Shown here piece after piece: positions 1 to 11,510 of a stretch of 64,000 bases of DNA (position 1 is the stretch's first letter; each line of letters opens with the position of its first letter). The position numbers were made by a program, and so were the translations under genes. A model generated the notes under the pieces. The model worked only from the letters and a program-made list of their open reading frames with translations. It made no database searches and was not told the DNA's origin. The DNA comes from Pseudorasbora parva (lineage: Eukaryota > Chordata > Actinopteri > Cypriniformes > Gobionidae), in NCBI RefSeq assembly GCF_024679245.1, contig NC_090196.1, positions 9,140,361 to 9,204,360 on the forward strand, written 5' to 3'.

Positions 1-12
1 GTGGCTCCTTCT

Positions 13-1407
13 TCAATGATGAGTGGGAGGGGGGGTCTCCTCGTCAACGCCAGGCTCTGTGGAGGTAGAAACAGAGGGATAGTGAGGCTTGAGGAGTGAG
101 ACGTGGAACGTGGGGTGGATGCGGAACTCAGCGGGAAGCTGGAGCTGGTAGGTGATGGGATTGATCTGCTTCAGGATCTTATAGGGACCAATGAACCTGG
201 GACTTAGCTTCTTGCACGGCAGGCGTTGACAACCAGACCTTCTGTCCCGGCTGGAAGGTGGGAGTGGAGGCTCGGCGGAGGTCGACTGCCATCTTACGCC
301 TGCAGAGAGCTCGCTGCAGGTGGTGGTGTGCGGAGTCCCAGACCCTCTTTTGCTCTCCTGGAACCAGTAGTCGACTGCTGGGACGTCCGGTGGTTCCCCT
401 GACCAGGGGAACAAGGGGGGTTGATATCCCAGCACGCACTGGAAGGGCATGAGTCCGGTGGTGGGTTGGCGCAGGGAGTTTTGTGCGTACTCGGCCCATC
501 CTAGAAACTGGTTCCAGGAGTTCTGGTGGCTGTGACAGAAGGTATGGAGGAATCTTCCGATCTCCTGGATCTTCCGTTCTGTCTGCCCGTTCGTCTGCGG
601 ATGGTATCCAGACGAGAGACTGATGGTCACACCTAGGAGCGAGAGAAAGGCTTTCCATACCCGGGAAATGAATTGTGGTCCTCGGTCTGACAAAATATCT
701 TCTGGGATTCCATAATACCTGAAGATGACGTTGAACATAATCTCTGCTGTTTCGAGTGCAGTGGGCAGACCTTTCAAGGGGGTGAGGCGACAGGACTTGG
801 AGAATCTATCCACTACCACCAGGATGCAGGTGAAACCATCAGACGGAGGCAGATCTGTGATAAAGTTGACTCCTAGGTGTGACCAGGGTCGAGTTGGAAC
901 GGGCAGCGGAAGGAGTTTGCCGGCAGGGAGGTGCCGGGGACTCTTGCTGATGGCACACTCCCGGCACCCTCTCACGTACCTTCTGACGTCGGCTACCATG
1001 TTGGGCCACCAGAAGCGGTCTCGTAGCAGCAAGAGGGTTTCATTGGTCCCTGGGTGGCCAGTGCCCAATGATGAGTGTGCGGAGTGAATCAGGGGTGTGC
1101 ACTGTGCCCGTGGGATGTACTGGTGGTCTGGAGGGCAACCCGGCGGAGCGGCGGCGGAGACATTGGAGGAGGGAAGGGTCTCTTTTGACCAGGAGATAGG
1201 GTTCATGAAGACTTTCTCTGGAAGAACTGGTTCGGGTTTCTCAGGGGCATGTAGGCGGGAGAGAGCGTCGGCCTTTACATTCTTGGACCCTGGGCGGTAG
1301 GCGATCTGGAAGTTGAACCTCGTAAAGAAGAGTGCCCATCTGGCCTGGCGAGGGTTGAGTCTCTTGGCATCCCTTAGATATTCGATGTTATTTCCAAGGA
1401 ACTGCAC
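13..1407 (-). pseudogene. Ty3/gypsy pol 3' part: RNase H tail and integrase (5'-truncated, inactivated)
   Basis: Frame of 464 codons. Residues 1-55 are the C-terminal tail of a Ty3/gypsy RNase H, ending in the KADALSR motif. Residues about 107-155 form the H-H-C-C zinc-binding domain of integrase (HSSLGTGH ... CREC). Residues about 170-300 are the integrase core, with DRGPQF (second Asp) and the YHPQTNGQTER block (Glu). The last part (RFIGPYKIL ... HPTFHVSLLKP) is the GPY/F region. The first catalytic aspartate, normally in a V-D-F context, reads V-N-F, so this copy should not be catalytically active. The stop at 13-15 follows a run of seven G on the plus strand (about 29-35); in the next frame chromodomain-like residues (LIIEEGA) continue out of the window, so the end looks like a homopolymer frameshift. 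Protease, RT and most of RNase H are missing beyond 1407, where unrelated sequence starts. Family assignment is secure; 5' truncation is inferred from the abrupt loss of homology. Confidence 0.9.
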
Positions 1408-1671
1408 TGAGGGCTGTTTGACAGTTTGTAGTTTTTTAACACTTTTTATCCGCGTTTGTAGTTCTAATCGAATCCTCGTCCAACTTCCAATGGGTTGTGG
1501 GCAATATCAGGCGTTAAGAGGGTGCGTCAATATGTACTTCGCATTCTGACCGGAAATAGTAAAGCATCCTAGTATGTTTGGAATACTCTTTTCAACATAC
1601 TATGATTTGGGACATACTAATTCTATTTTCGAATACTAATTAGTATGGATAGTATGTGAATTGGGACGCAG
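1408..1671. other. Unassigned fragment with repeated agtatg words and a possible DNA-transposon terminus
   Basis: No coding sequence seen. The segment contains several near-copies of ATACTA/AGTATG in both orientations (1560-1655) and ends in ATTGGGACGCAGGG, which reads like the terminal inverted repeat of a non-autonomous DNA transposon. The partner end was not found, so the family is open. Confidence 0.3.
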
Positions 1672-1985
1672 GGACACTCATGTCTTTGTCCGGTCTCGTT
1701 AGCATCAAGTACCTTACCTGCATGCTCACCTTAAGCACTGCCAAACTCTACTTACCTGTCTCCTGTGTTTCTCCAAGTCTTTATTTTGTTCCTCGTCTCG
1801 TGTTGATCCTCCCAGAAGTCTCCTTTGTTCCAGTCTGTTTCTAGCCCACTTCACTTGCAGATACAAAGACTTTATCACTCAATATTCCTCATCAGAACCT
1901 CACATATTCCAAGTTCACTCACCTGCAATAACATCATCTCTTCTGGTTGTTAAAATAAACATCAGTTACCTGTATTTCGTCTTGT
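1672..1985 (+). repeat. Possible 3' part of a retroviral-type LTR
   Basis: A pyrimidine-rich stretch is followed by AAATAAAC (about 1952) and ends in TTGTAACA about 30 bases later. That is the order expected for R-U5 of a fish LTR (polyadenylation signal, then the terminal ACA). No U3, TATA box or partner LTR could be recognised, so this is a tentative call. Confidence 0.25.
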
Positions 1986-1994
1986 AACAACAGT

Positions 1995-2285
1995 ACAAAT
2001 CAGGGGCCGTATTCACAAAACATCATAAGGCTAAAAGTAGCTCCTAACTTGCAAATTTAGGAGAAACTCTTAAAAAAATAATAGGCGTGTCAGTCCTAAT
2101 TTTAGGACTCCTAAATTTTTGCCCTAAGAGTATTTCACAAAGCATTTTAGCAATAAAACTAGCTCCTAAATCCATGAAACGCTTGTCAAGAGGACTCCTA
2201 AATCACTAAGACCAAATCCCAAACAACCATAATGGCCACAGTCCGCCCAAAGACACTATATACAACGTTGAGGCAACAGTGATAA
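1995..2285. repeat. Terminal part of a non-autonomous DNA transposon (possibly PIF/Harbinger type)
   Basis: Begins with GGGGCCGTATTCACAAAAC and continues with several copies of the short palindromic theme CTCCTAAAT/ATTTAGGAG. The sharp G-rich end and imperfect internal inverted repeats are typical of fish MITEs. The opposite end seems to have been lost where L2 sequence begins near 2297. The superfamily is a guess. Confidence 0.35.
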
Positions 2286-2296
2286 TAAAAACACTA

Positions 2297-3101
2297 TTTA
2301 AAAACTTTATTTATATAGCGCTTTTACAATCACGATTGTGTCAAAGCAGCTTCACAGTGTCAAACAGGATAATATTGCAACAAAATTAGATTTGGCTGTA
2401 CAGTTGTTCTGGAGAAAACAGTGATGTTATCAGCTTATTTTCATTTATCATATAGCTACAATGTTGGCATATCAGTATTATAGTTTATAGAATTAAATAA
2501 AACCTAATTCATAAATTTTATTTGCATAATTAGTTGAATAACTTTAATCATAATTTTAGTGTCCCCAGCTGAGCAAGCCAAGCCAAAGGCGACAGTGGCA
2601 AGGAACCAAAACTCCATCAGGGCATGATGGAGAAAAATAAACCTTGGGAGAAACCAGACTCAGTCGGGGTGCCAGTTCTCCTCAGGCCTATTAACACACC
2701 GTGTAAGATTATTATTCTGGCAACCTTACAGGTCAGAAATCATAATAGATCGGAATATTCAAAATTTCAGGGTATCAAGGAAGAGACGGATTTATTTAGG
2801 ATGGGGTGTCGATTACACAAGAGTATGAATACATGAAAGATCGTAATTATTGCGCCGGAGACGGGTTTTTGTGCATGTCGTGCCGGTGAGGCAAATTCGG
2901 AGGGGACACCAATTGACACGGCTCAGCAGACACTCCAGGATGCGTTGGCCATGTCCAGGCAGGTCCACCATCCGATCCGGACAGGGCCCAGATCCAGGAT
3001 AAACCTCGGGGTAAACAGAGACACTAACATTAGTGTAGATGCCACTCTTTTTATGATGTAACGAGTACATCAGGTGTTATGGGAAGTGTTCCCGGTTCAC
3101 T
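2297..3101 (-). repeat. L2-type LINE, 3' untranslated end
   Basis: On the minus strand this is the 3' UTR of the L2 family whose RT-bearing copies lie at 19485-21332 and 40785-43078. Shared landmarks are TTTATTTATATAGCGCTTTT at the extreme 3' end, the GAGCAAGCCAAGCCAAAGGC block and the GTAACGAGTACATCAGGTGT block. Homology to the other copies stops at about 3101, just inside the UTR, so this is a 5'-truncated insertion. Short open frames in it are incidental. Confidence 0.85.
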
Positions 3102-3359
3102 GACAGAGATCCCTCTCCATTCCAGGTTTGTGATCCCATTCTGGAGGGTGGGTTGGTTGTATCGCTCTTGTTCATGAAGGAGGAGAAAAGGCTTTCCATG
3201 TCTTTTTTTGCAGAGGTCTGTGTGTCAAACTCCAGAAGTATATATTTGTAAAAAAGTATACTTAAGTGTTTTGAAAGTTCTGAACGTGGTGTCAGTGACT
3301 GACCTGAGGGGTCACCTCTGATATTTTGAATCAATGTAAATTGGAGACTTGAATTTGTG

Positions 3360-3780
3360 CCACTCCCCCGTACATTTAGGTATAAAAGGAGCGAATGGGC
3401 ACCCACTCATTGTTCTTCGGAGTCGAGCAAAGTGTCTTCTATAACACAAACTAATTTCTATTTGCCTTGTTGAGAAGGATTGCTGGTGTTACAGCACAGT
3501 ACAGCAGTTTCAGCACTCTAAAAGAGCAAGCAAAGAGGTCTCTCCACCTGTGTGTTTCTGGGGACAGTCGAAAGCTTTCGTCCTTGGATGGCCATGATCG
3601 TTGTTTCAAGTATTTGGGTCACAGCGTGACATGGATGGTTCATGTCCTCAGAATTACATGACCATCTACGATCACGGCTCTCTCAGCTGATCATCATTCC
3701 CGGTCCTTCTGCAATGGACACGGAGGCTTGTGCTCAGGGTGATCTGAGGGCAACAATGGGAGTTTCTGCGTTACAGTTTT
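3360..3780 (+). pseudogene. DIRS-type 5' fragment: promoter and degenerate gag start
   Basis: A TATA box (TATAAAAGGA, 3381-3390) lies about 120 bases before a degenerate gag N-terminus. The frame around 3560-3625 reads CVSG-DSRKLSSLDGHDRC, matching the start of Gag in DIRS-A (CVSGCGRFLSPLDGH) and DIRS-B. A second frame then carries LRSRL and GDLRAT, matching later Gag motifs, so at least one frameshift is present. No RT or recombinase follows: homology ends near 3780. It is probably a deleted or 3'-truncated relative of the three larger DIRS copies; the exact family is unknown. Confidence 0.6.
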
Positions 3781-3783
3781 TTT

Positions 3784-4330
3784 TGGATTGCTTACACACT
3801 ACAATGAAAAGTAGTACACTATTAGCAAAACCTAACACTTAAGAAGCAAAACATTGTCAACCTCACACTTGTTGCAAAATTCTACACACAGTGATTTGCA
3901 AAACACACTTAACATACATTACACACAAAAATCTATCATGAAGTCACTTCCTTGCAATATCAAAGCACTGACTGTCAAATTACTGCACCGTCCAACCAAT
4001 TGGTTTAACACAGTCATCAGGTGTGCCAACACTTGTTAGCTTAATTGTAGACACAATTGTAGATCAATCAGGTGTATAAGCACTTTAAAAAGCAGCAGGT
4101 GAGTTAATTGGTCTTTAAGCACAATGGAAAGAGTCTGAGAAAGAGTAGACGAGGAGGAGAACAAGGAGGACTAGGAGGAGGCCTGTGACCAGATGGAGGT
4201 CAAGACGTTTCTTTCGAAGGTGTCTCGCTAATGACAACATTGCCTGCGCTGTTAATTAAAATCTCTGGCCAGATCCAGCTAGGCGAAGAGACAATGTCTA
4301 GACGATTTTTTTTTTTTACAGGAAGTTTAC
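3784..4330 (+). pseudogene. Decayed Tc1/mariner-like element with transposase N-terminus remnant
   Basis: At 4123-4250 a degenerate frame (starting at the ATG in ACAATGGAAAGAGTC) encodes an Arg/Gly-rich stretch (ERV ... RRGGEQGGLGGG), resembling the N-terminus of a fish Tc1/mariner-type transposase family. The catalytic domain is absent. The flanks are AT-rich, with ACAC-rich sequence, and I could not define matching terminal inverted repeats. Confidence 0.3.
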
Positions 4331-4582
4331 AGTAAAATATGTAAAGTGACATTTTGTTACAGTATTATCAATGTCCATGTCAACATTTTTGGCATGTTGA
4401 GAAATAAATCAGTTTCTTCAGTCTGCAACATTGGTCTTGTGTAGTGTTTGGTGGCTTTACATTATATTTGTACATTGTTGATGGTAGCCTACTCTCATCA
4501 TAGGGAAGTAGAAGTGCTAAAAGTGTTTTAGGTTCATCACAGCAGAGTGTAACTCGTGCAAACAGAATATGTTAATGTGAAA

Positions 4583-4593
4583 CGTGTGTGTGT

Positions 4594-4624
<31 letters not shown>

Positions 4625-4626
4625 GG
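4583..4626. repeat. (GT)n followed by a G-run
   Basis: About 12 GT dinucleotides run directly into roughly 19 consecutive G. On the opposite strand this is a C-run plus (AC)n. Length polymorphism is expected. Confidence 0.95.
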
Positions 4627-5023
4627 TATGGCAAGTGAACCCATGCATTTGCATATTCCTGTGTGGATCATGCAAATCGATATAACAGCAATTAGCAAAT
4701 ATTTTTTTATGCTAATATTGAATGACTTTCTATCTGCTTGTTGCATGGAGTTACTGGCAGCAAATACTTTATGTTATCCAAACTCTAGACACATGTGCAC
4801 AATGACAAATAGCAAAATTAATTCCAGACCTGCTGATTAAATCAAACAGTGTGTTTGTTTCTTGTCATATTCAATTACCCAGGGTTTGGTTTATTTAGGT
4901 CTTCATAATTGAAATCACATTCTTGAACGCTTATGAGCAAAGCAAATTATGCGAATGACTTGACTGCACTGAATGTGGCTCATGGCCTAGAATTCATTAA
5001 GAAGCCATATTGCTTCTTGCCAT

Positions 5024-5027
<4 letters not shown>

Positions 5028-5060
<33 letters not shown>
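5028..5060. repeat. (GT)n microsatellite
   Basis: About 16 uninterrupted GT units. Confidence 0.95.
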
Positions 5061-5063
<3 letters not shown>

Positions 5064-7333
5064 CTGAAAGGGACCATCTGCTTAGTGTGACAGTAATGAA
5101 GTGAGGGAAATTGCAGGACAATAGCTCAGTCTCTTTCACTGACGCAGTGGGCGGCTCAGGCATATTTCTTCTGCTCTGCCCAGGATGGCTTCACACTGTC
5201 TCACTGTGGTGGCATGTCTAAAACACATCCAGCCACAGGTAATACAATAAACATACTGTACAAGTACAACCAGCACAACATGTATACACACACATGCTGT
5301 TTAGCATTTCATTTTAGGTAAGCTAATTGTAATTACTTTTAAAATTATTCTTACTTCTTAAATTTTAAATGAAATAATTGTATGTTTATGAATTGAATGT
5401 ATATAATAAATAACTGGACACATTTATTAATTAAAAGAAAGGTTTGGGATTTTTTAAAATAATTTATTTTAAAATAAATACATAATCTTAATAATAATAG
5501 TCTTATAGTAAAGTAATAACACACTCACCTCTACAAGCCACATGGTTTGCAGGATCATTCCCTAATGGTTGTAAAAGAAAAATCAGGTCACACTGCTGTA
5601 ACATGTACCATCAACTGCACATTTGCATTTCTCATACAGAATTGGCAGGGAGTGAAGCACAACATCAACTGACTCTCAAACACAAAGCAAAGCGAATGCC
5701 CAAGATATCATTTCTTGACAAGAGAGGTGGTGAATGACACCTGTGGTGTTACTGTAACAACCTGGCCTAAAGCAAAACAAACTGGTACACCGTGTCTTTA
5801 ATGCGAATAAAATAACAGCAAATAAAAGTCAAATCAATAGCTTTCTGTGCCAAATCCACAGAAAAAAGAATCCATTAACATAGGGATCTTAACAGCTTTA
5901 TGTGTAATGTGATTCTGTTAGTTCACGAAAAGGGGAACAATCACCTTTGATAGTAGCAGTGAGCGGTTTGCATTAGTCACCAGCTCAGATGAAAACATTT
6001 GCAAATTTCATAAAAATGCAAAGTGCCTGAGAGTCACAGTTATTTTCATAGTTGTTGCGGGTTATTTATTTAATATACTTTTTATTTATATACACTACTG
6101 CTCAAATGTTTGTGGTTTGTAAGTTTTTTAAATTGTATTCAGCAAGGATGCATTAATTCAAATTAATAATTAAATGAAAATAATTAAATGAAATCATCAT
6201 AAAAATACATTTCTAACGTAACGTTAGAAAAGCTTTCTTTTACTAATAAATGTTTTTCTTTTGAAATTTGTTCATCAAATAATCCTGAAAAATAAAATTA
6301 ATGATTAAATTATTACAAATATTAATTCAATATTACATTATTATTTTTTTTTTTAAATTATCAATATTCCACAAAAATGGACGCAATGGTTGTTTAATGT
6401 TAACTTCCTCTTAATCTCCATACCGCATACACACATGGGTCAGTCAGGCAATAAGAGACTTGCACTGTCAATGCTTAACAATCTCACACATCGAGATCTT
6501 TCAGCTGCTGTTGCGTTTGTCATTTTCTCGCCCGTCATGCCTCCGTCCTCATGTAGACAGCCATGCTAACCTCCCGAAGAAACCTTGTTTTCATTTTCTC
6601 TCTCTGCTTTTAGAGGCACAGTGCTGATTATTAGCTCTCCTCGCTTCCAAAGAGGCCTTTGAGATTTGAGAAAGCGTCTTTCCCTTATGAGCTGAAGGAT
6701 AAGGCTACTGTTATGCAAATGATGAGTCTTGCTACTAATAGGGTCTTTATACCAAAGATTTTAATTCCCTTTTTCAGTAAATGGTTGCAAGTAGAAGTTT
6801 TTTCTTTTTTTCAATGCCCAAACAGGATAAATACATCAGTCTTTTGCAACGAGGGAGAGGCTTCAGGGTGGCGGTACTTGCGTACTGTAGAGTGCAAATT
6901 TGAACCCTTTTTAGTTTGTTTAGGGGACATTTAGGGGGGCACTGGCGTTGTACAACAAAGGCACAATGACCTTATTCATTCAAGGCTGATTTTAACAAGA
7001 GAAGCAAAATAGCTGCCTAAGATGATACAAGAAATAACAAGTGATATGTGCAGAATGATGTCACGATTTTTGCAGGATGCTTCTAGGCCATTTAACAAAT
7101 GGAAACAGATCAGAACAGAATATCAAAATAAGAGTCCATAATCGGAGCCTTAGGGGTAGGGACAAGTATCCCAATAATCAATCAACTTTATTTATATAGC
7201 ACTTTTACAATGACGACTGTTTCAAAGCAGCCTCACAGTGTTAAACAGGACAATATTGCAACAAAATCAGCTTATATTAATGTATCATATAGTGAAAATG
7301 TTGGCAGATCCGTATTATAGTTTATAGAATTAA

Positions 7334-8809
7334 AGGGGGGTGAAATGCTGTTTCATGCATACTGATCTTTTTACACTGTTAAAGACTTGGAATCCCATAC
7401 TAAACATAGACAAAGTTTCAAAAGTTAAGGTGGACGTTTGATGGGAGTATTTCTTTGTCAAAAATACTACTTCCGGTTAGTCATAAGTTTCGGCAAGTTT
7501 TTTGAGATCATGCGTCCCCTTTGACGTTAATGGGGGCGGAATTTCCTTGTATGGGCCTTACGGACAATTCTACCGGAAGCGCGTGAGAGAGAGAGAGAGG
7601 GAGAGAGCGAAAGCAACAGGCTACGCCCATCAAAGCGCTGGCTTGTAGGATGCTGGACAGGTGATGTGCACATAACAATGTCACCAAAAAAGTGCGTTTT
7701 TGGTTGCCAGACCAAGACAGTCCTGCACAGATTCCCCAAAAACCCCGCGTTAAGGCAACAGTGGATGTAATTTGCTTTTGCGGATCAGCAACTGAGTTGC
7801 GCGAATGTTTATATCTGTTCGCTGCATTTCGGTGCCGACTGTTTCATAAACAAGGCCCAGCTCGACGCCGGATTTTTCAGATCGCCTAATGCTGAATGAT
7901 GGAGCAGTCCCAACGATAAAGGTCCCAACGTTAGAACCGCAGGCGGTGAGTGAGACTGCTTCAAATGTCTGTGTTTTTGCCTATGCTCATCGAGTAGCCC
8001 AAACATGATCACGTATAGTTAATTGATCAATGGAGCATGCGATGTGTAGTGTGTGTACATTTGTTTAGCTGGCCACTATATGTGTAACTTTATGTTTGTG
8101 TATTGTAAAAGCACTCCAAACAACAATACACAAAGAGGGGGGAAATATGTTGAACTAAATAAGCACGCTTCTTCATTCAAATGTGCTACTATTCCGTGTC
8201 TTTCTATGTAAACACTAACTTAACCTGCCGTGCAAAACCAGTCCGCTTACTGTCTACACAAACCACGCGTAAACACACAAACACACGTGCACAACTGCAC
8301 TTCCCACATGTACACCTTCAAAGACAAAAATACGACAATATAATTCAAGTATAAATATGTAAATAACACAAGCCGCTAAGCATATTATATAGTTAGTGTA
8401 TAACTTGTACCACATAGAGACGTCCTGCTCTAGTCATTTTTGCTGCTGCTCCTGTTCAACTGCAGCCTCTGGGTCTGATTCCGGATCATAGATGTATGGC
8501 TGTATCTGATTAAAAGCCATATTTTTATTTTGAATAAAGTTTTTTTCCCGCTGTTAGGGATGACACAGCTTTACGACGCACTCGACTCAACACAATAGCA
8601 GCAGCGAGCACACGTCATTATTTAGCTCCGCTCACACGACACGCCCCCACCCGCTCGGCTTTTTTCGGAAAGACTCGGAACAGCGCATCTTTCTTATATA
8701 ATTATAAAAAAAATAAAGACTTTTCGGAGATATGCAGGATGCAATGCTACTCTATAGGTACTCAAGATTGACATGACACTGACTGAAACTGAGTGTTTCA
8801 CCCCCCCCT
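7334..8809 (+). mobile_element. TTAA-target DNA transposon, 1.48 kb, THAP-encoding (Kolobok-like)
   Basis: Ends are AGGGGGGTGAAA on the left and its inverted match TTTCACCCCCCCCT on the right, flanked by TTAA at 7330-7333 and 8810-8813. The empty site is visible in the L2 copy near 19688-19694 (GAATTAAATAAG). A TTAA duplication fits Kolobok or piggyBac elements. The THAP exon inside favours Kolobok-like, but that is inference. No catalytic transposase domain remains, so mobility would have needed a helper. Confidence 0.75.
7678..7945 (+). pseudogene. THAP zinc-finger exon with stop codon and frameshift
   Basis: The frame opening at the ATG at 7678 shows the THAP (C2CH) layout: KKCVFGC (first cysteine pair), FPKNPALRQQW with the invariant Trp, then CSLHF (Cys and His pair) and the AGF element. 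A TAA stop at 7768-7770 follows W-M in the middle of the domain. Near 7890 the frame must shift by one base to read GAVPTIK, the usual continuation after such domains, and then meets a GTGAGT splice donor at 7946. In intact relatives this exon would give a transposase its sequence-specific DNA-binding head. Here it cannot encode a full domain. Confidence 0.7.
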
Positions 8810-9474
8810 TTAAATAAGACCTAATTCATTAATTTTATTTGTATATTTAGTTCAATAACTTAGATCATCAGTTTAGTGTCCCCAACTGAGCAAGCCAAGC
8901 CAAAGGCGACAGTGGCAAGGAACCAAAACTCCATCAGGGCATGATGGAGAAAAATAAACCTTGGGAGAAACCAGGCTCAGTCGGGCCAGTTCTCCTCTGG
9001 CCTATTAACAAACAGTGTATGATTATTATTCTGGCAACCTTACAGGTCAGAAATCATATTAGATCGGAATATTCACAATTTCTGGGTATCACGCAAGAGA
9101 CGATATTGAGGAAGGGGTGTCGATTACACAAGAGTATGAATACTTGAAAAGTCGGAGTAGTCGCGCCAGAGATAGATTTATTGAGGATGACATGCCGGTG
9201 AGGCAAATTCAGAGGAGACACTAATGGACACGGGCTCAGCAGACACTCCAGGATGGTCATGTACAGACGTAGGTCCACCATCTGATCCAGAAACAGCCTG
9301 GATCTGGCCGACTGCAGTAAACCTCGGGACAAACAAAGAGACCAACATTAGTGTAGATGCCATTCTTCTGATGATGTAACGAGTACATCAGGTGTTATGG
9401 GAAGTGTTCCCGGTTCCGGCTGACCTAGTTAATGCAGCCTAACATTCAGTCAATTGATTTGAATAATAAGTTAA

Positions 9475-10905
9475 AGGTGCCCTAGAATGATTTGAAACAA
9501 TATGTTAAATTGTTCTCTAATATCTAAATAGAGGGTATGTGTCTTATTTAAGGTCAAAAATTGTCCAGATACAGTTTTACAGGTCAATTTACAACCCTAT
9601 AAATTGTCCCTAGGATGTAATGCTCTGTGTTTGCCTTATTTGGAAGAGTCATGAATATTAATGCAGAGTTCTGCTCTGATTAGCTGTTTCACTACAGCTA
9701 ACACATCTATACCATACGTCATGGCAATGATTTAACTTTGAATCACGAACTGAACTGGGTAGTGTGTAAATATGTTGTTTACAGTAACGTTACAGTTTGA
9801 CAGTAGAATTCTGATTTAAAAGTCGATTTATTTTGCCAAAGTAATGTAGAAGCCACTCAAAATAGTCGTAAATATAAAAGTAGTGTAATATTTACTACTC
9901 ATCCGCTGCAAAATAATCAACTTCAATTCTCAAAAATGTATATTTATTTAACAAATTGACTAGAAGCCTTGTCAAATGACTATAGTTTCAACTTAGATGT
10001 GAAAAGGGTGACATTAGCTACAATGATCGACTGAGCGATCTGTAAGCAACTAAAAAGTAGTCGTAAACGTAGTTAGTTTCTGAGTTATGTGTTAATGATT
10101 AAATATAGGCTAATTTAGATTTCAATACATCAAAAGGGATCGACATATACAAATCTACTAATGTATTTTATGACAACACTGGCAGGAAATAATATTAACC
10201 TTTGACAAACTATTATGTGTGCTACTTGGAGTTTCCAATACTAGCATCTTGCATTAGATCTAGACAACACATGGGATATTATCACAATGTTGTCTTACTA
10301 AGAAACTTTCAATTTAATCAGAAATGGGTTCAAAAGTCAAGAAGTGGATATAATCACTACTTACTGCTTGCAGGAATATGGTTAGAATCGGCCCTTTCTT
10401 CAGTTTTAGACGCTGAGCGAATCCTGCTATATTGCCCCAGGTTAGAAAAAGGCCCCAGCTTGCCCCAGGTTGGGCCGAGCAAACGAACAACTTTGAATTA
10501 CTTTGTTGTGGTATCCAATTGTAAATAAACATCAACCATTACTGTTGACATTGTTTATCTGTGGGAAGGCTATGAAAAGTCCTCACGTCCCCTTCACAGC
10601 CTGGAACATGACATTTGTCTCCATGATCTGCCGTTTTCGCTATCCTCGTGTGACGCTTGTTTATCTGACTGCGCCGTTCCGTCTGACAATGAACTTGGGC
10701 TGACATGCAAATGTTGGGGCCGTACATATTAAGGATCTCAGCGATTGTGTCACATGTGGCGTTATGTTGAAAATAGCCTGTTTTTCCGTGGTGTTTTTCA
10801 CAAACAAGTGCAACACATATTCATTTACATATGAAAGAAGTGTTTGAGACTCACTGTATGTGATGTCCATGTACTGAACTCTTGTTATTTCACTATGGCA
10901 AGGTT
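9475..10905. mobile_element. TTAA-target DNA transposon, about 1.43 kb, right end deleted
   Basis: The left end is AGGTGCCCTAGAATGA after TTAA (9471-9474). The right part (TGTCCATGTACTGAACTCTT ... GGCAAGGTTAA) is the inverted counterpart of bases about 30-110 of the copy starting at 63858. It is therefore the right terminal repeat lacking its last 30 or so bases. The L2 sequence resumes about 130 bases further along than it should, so a deletion removed both. No coding domain was found inside. Confidence 0.7.
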
Positions 10906-11170
10906 AAATAGGAAAAGGATCAACTGCCTGCAGTTGATTTATATATTCTAGGTATTAACAACTGGCCAGAGTTTTGAGATCACAATAGACGTGATGGAGT
11001 ATAATGTTAAGTAAAATACACTTAAGTAATGGGGAGTTAAACAATTTAGTTCTTTGCAAGTAATAAGTAATATTTTAAAATGTATGCAATGTTTAATAGA
11101 GAGCCAGTGCAGTGTTGATAGAACGTCTCGGTTACGTATGTAACCCTCGTTCCCTGAAGGAGGGAACGGA

Positions 11171-11336
11171 GACGTACGTCAGAACTGAACCGACGAATGG
11201 GATCTTACTTTAGAGACCAATCCTACTTCGAGCATCTAACAACGAGCCAATGAAATTTGGCATGCGATCACGCATTCCACGCTCCGCCCCGCAGCGCGGG
11301 TATAAATAGGAAGTGGAATGGTAGATCAGCGCTTTT
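11171..11336. repeat. DIRS-A inverted terminal repeat, 3' side copy
   Basis: Inverted match to 17414-17578. It contains a GC box (CCGCCCC, about 11284) and TATAAATAGG (11301-11310) on the plus strand. This copy of the promoter points into the element from its 3' end and would give antisense transcription if active. Confidence 0.9.
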
Positions 11337-11395
11337 CCTACTGAGGAGCCGAAAGGTGACCGGACTCCCAGCGGAAGCACAGCATCTGGCGACGG

Positions 11396-11510
11396 GACGT
11401 ACGTCTCCGTTCCCTCCTTCAGGGAACGAGGGTTACATACGTAACCGAGACGTTCCCTTTCAGTCGGTCACGTTCGACGTACGTCAGAACTGAACCGACG
11501 AATGGGATCC
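11396..11510. repeat. DIRS-A internal complementary region
   Basis: Bases 11396-11451 are the inverted copy of the extreme left end (11122-11180). Bases 11452-11510 are the inverted copy of the extreme right end (17550-17602). The two halves meet at GTT/AAC. Such a junction lets both ends of the RNA or cDNA be templated from one internal site, the expected mechanism for rebuilding complete ends in DIRS elements. Confidence 0.9.

Larger units (their letters stand above)
4331..7170. other. Spacer without recognisable genes
   Basis: AT-rich sequence holding two GT microsatellites (listed separately). At about 6095-6310 there is a dispersed repeat containing TTCAGCAAGGATGCATTAAT and TCATCAAATAATCCTGAAAA, which I recognise as a widespread cyprinid repeat of unclear class. 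Short open frames here (for example 6659-6934) show no domain and no conserved motif, so I do not call them genes. Confidence 0.5.

Noticed and set aside
6659..6934. 91-codon frame in the spacer
   Set aside because: No domain, no splice context, no similarity to any element here.
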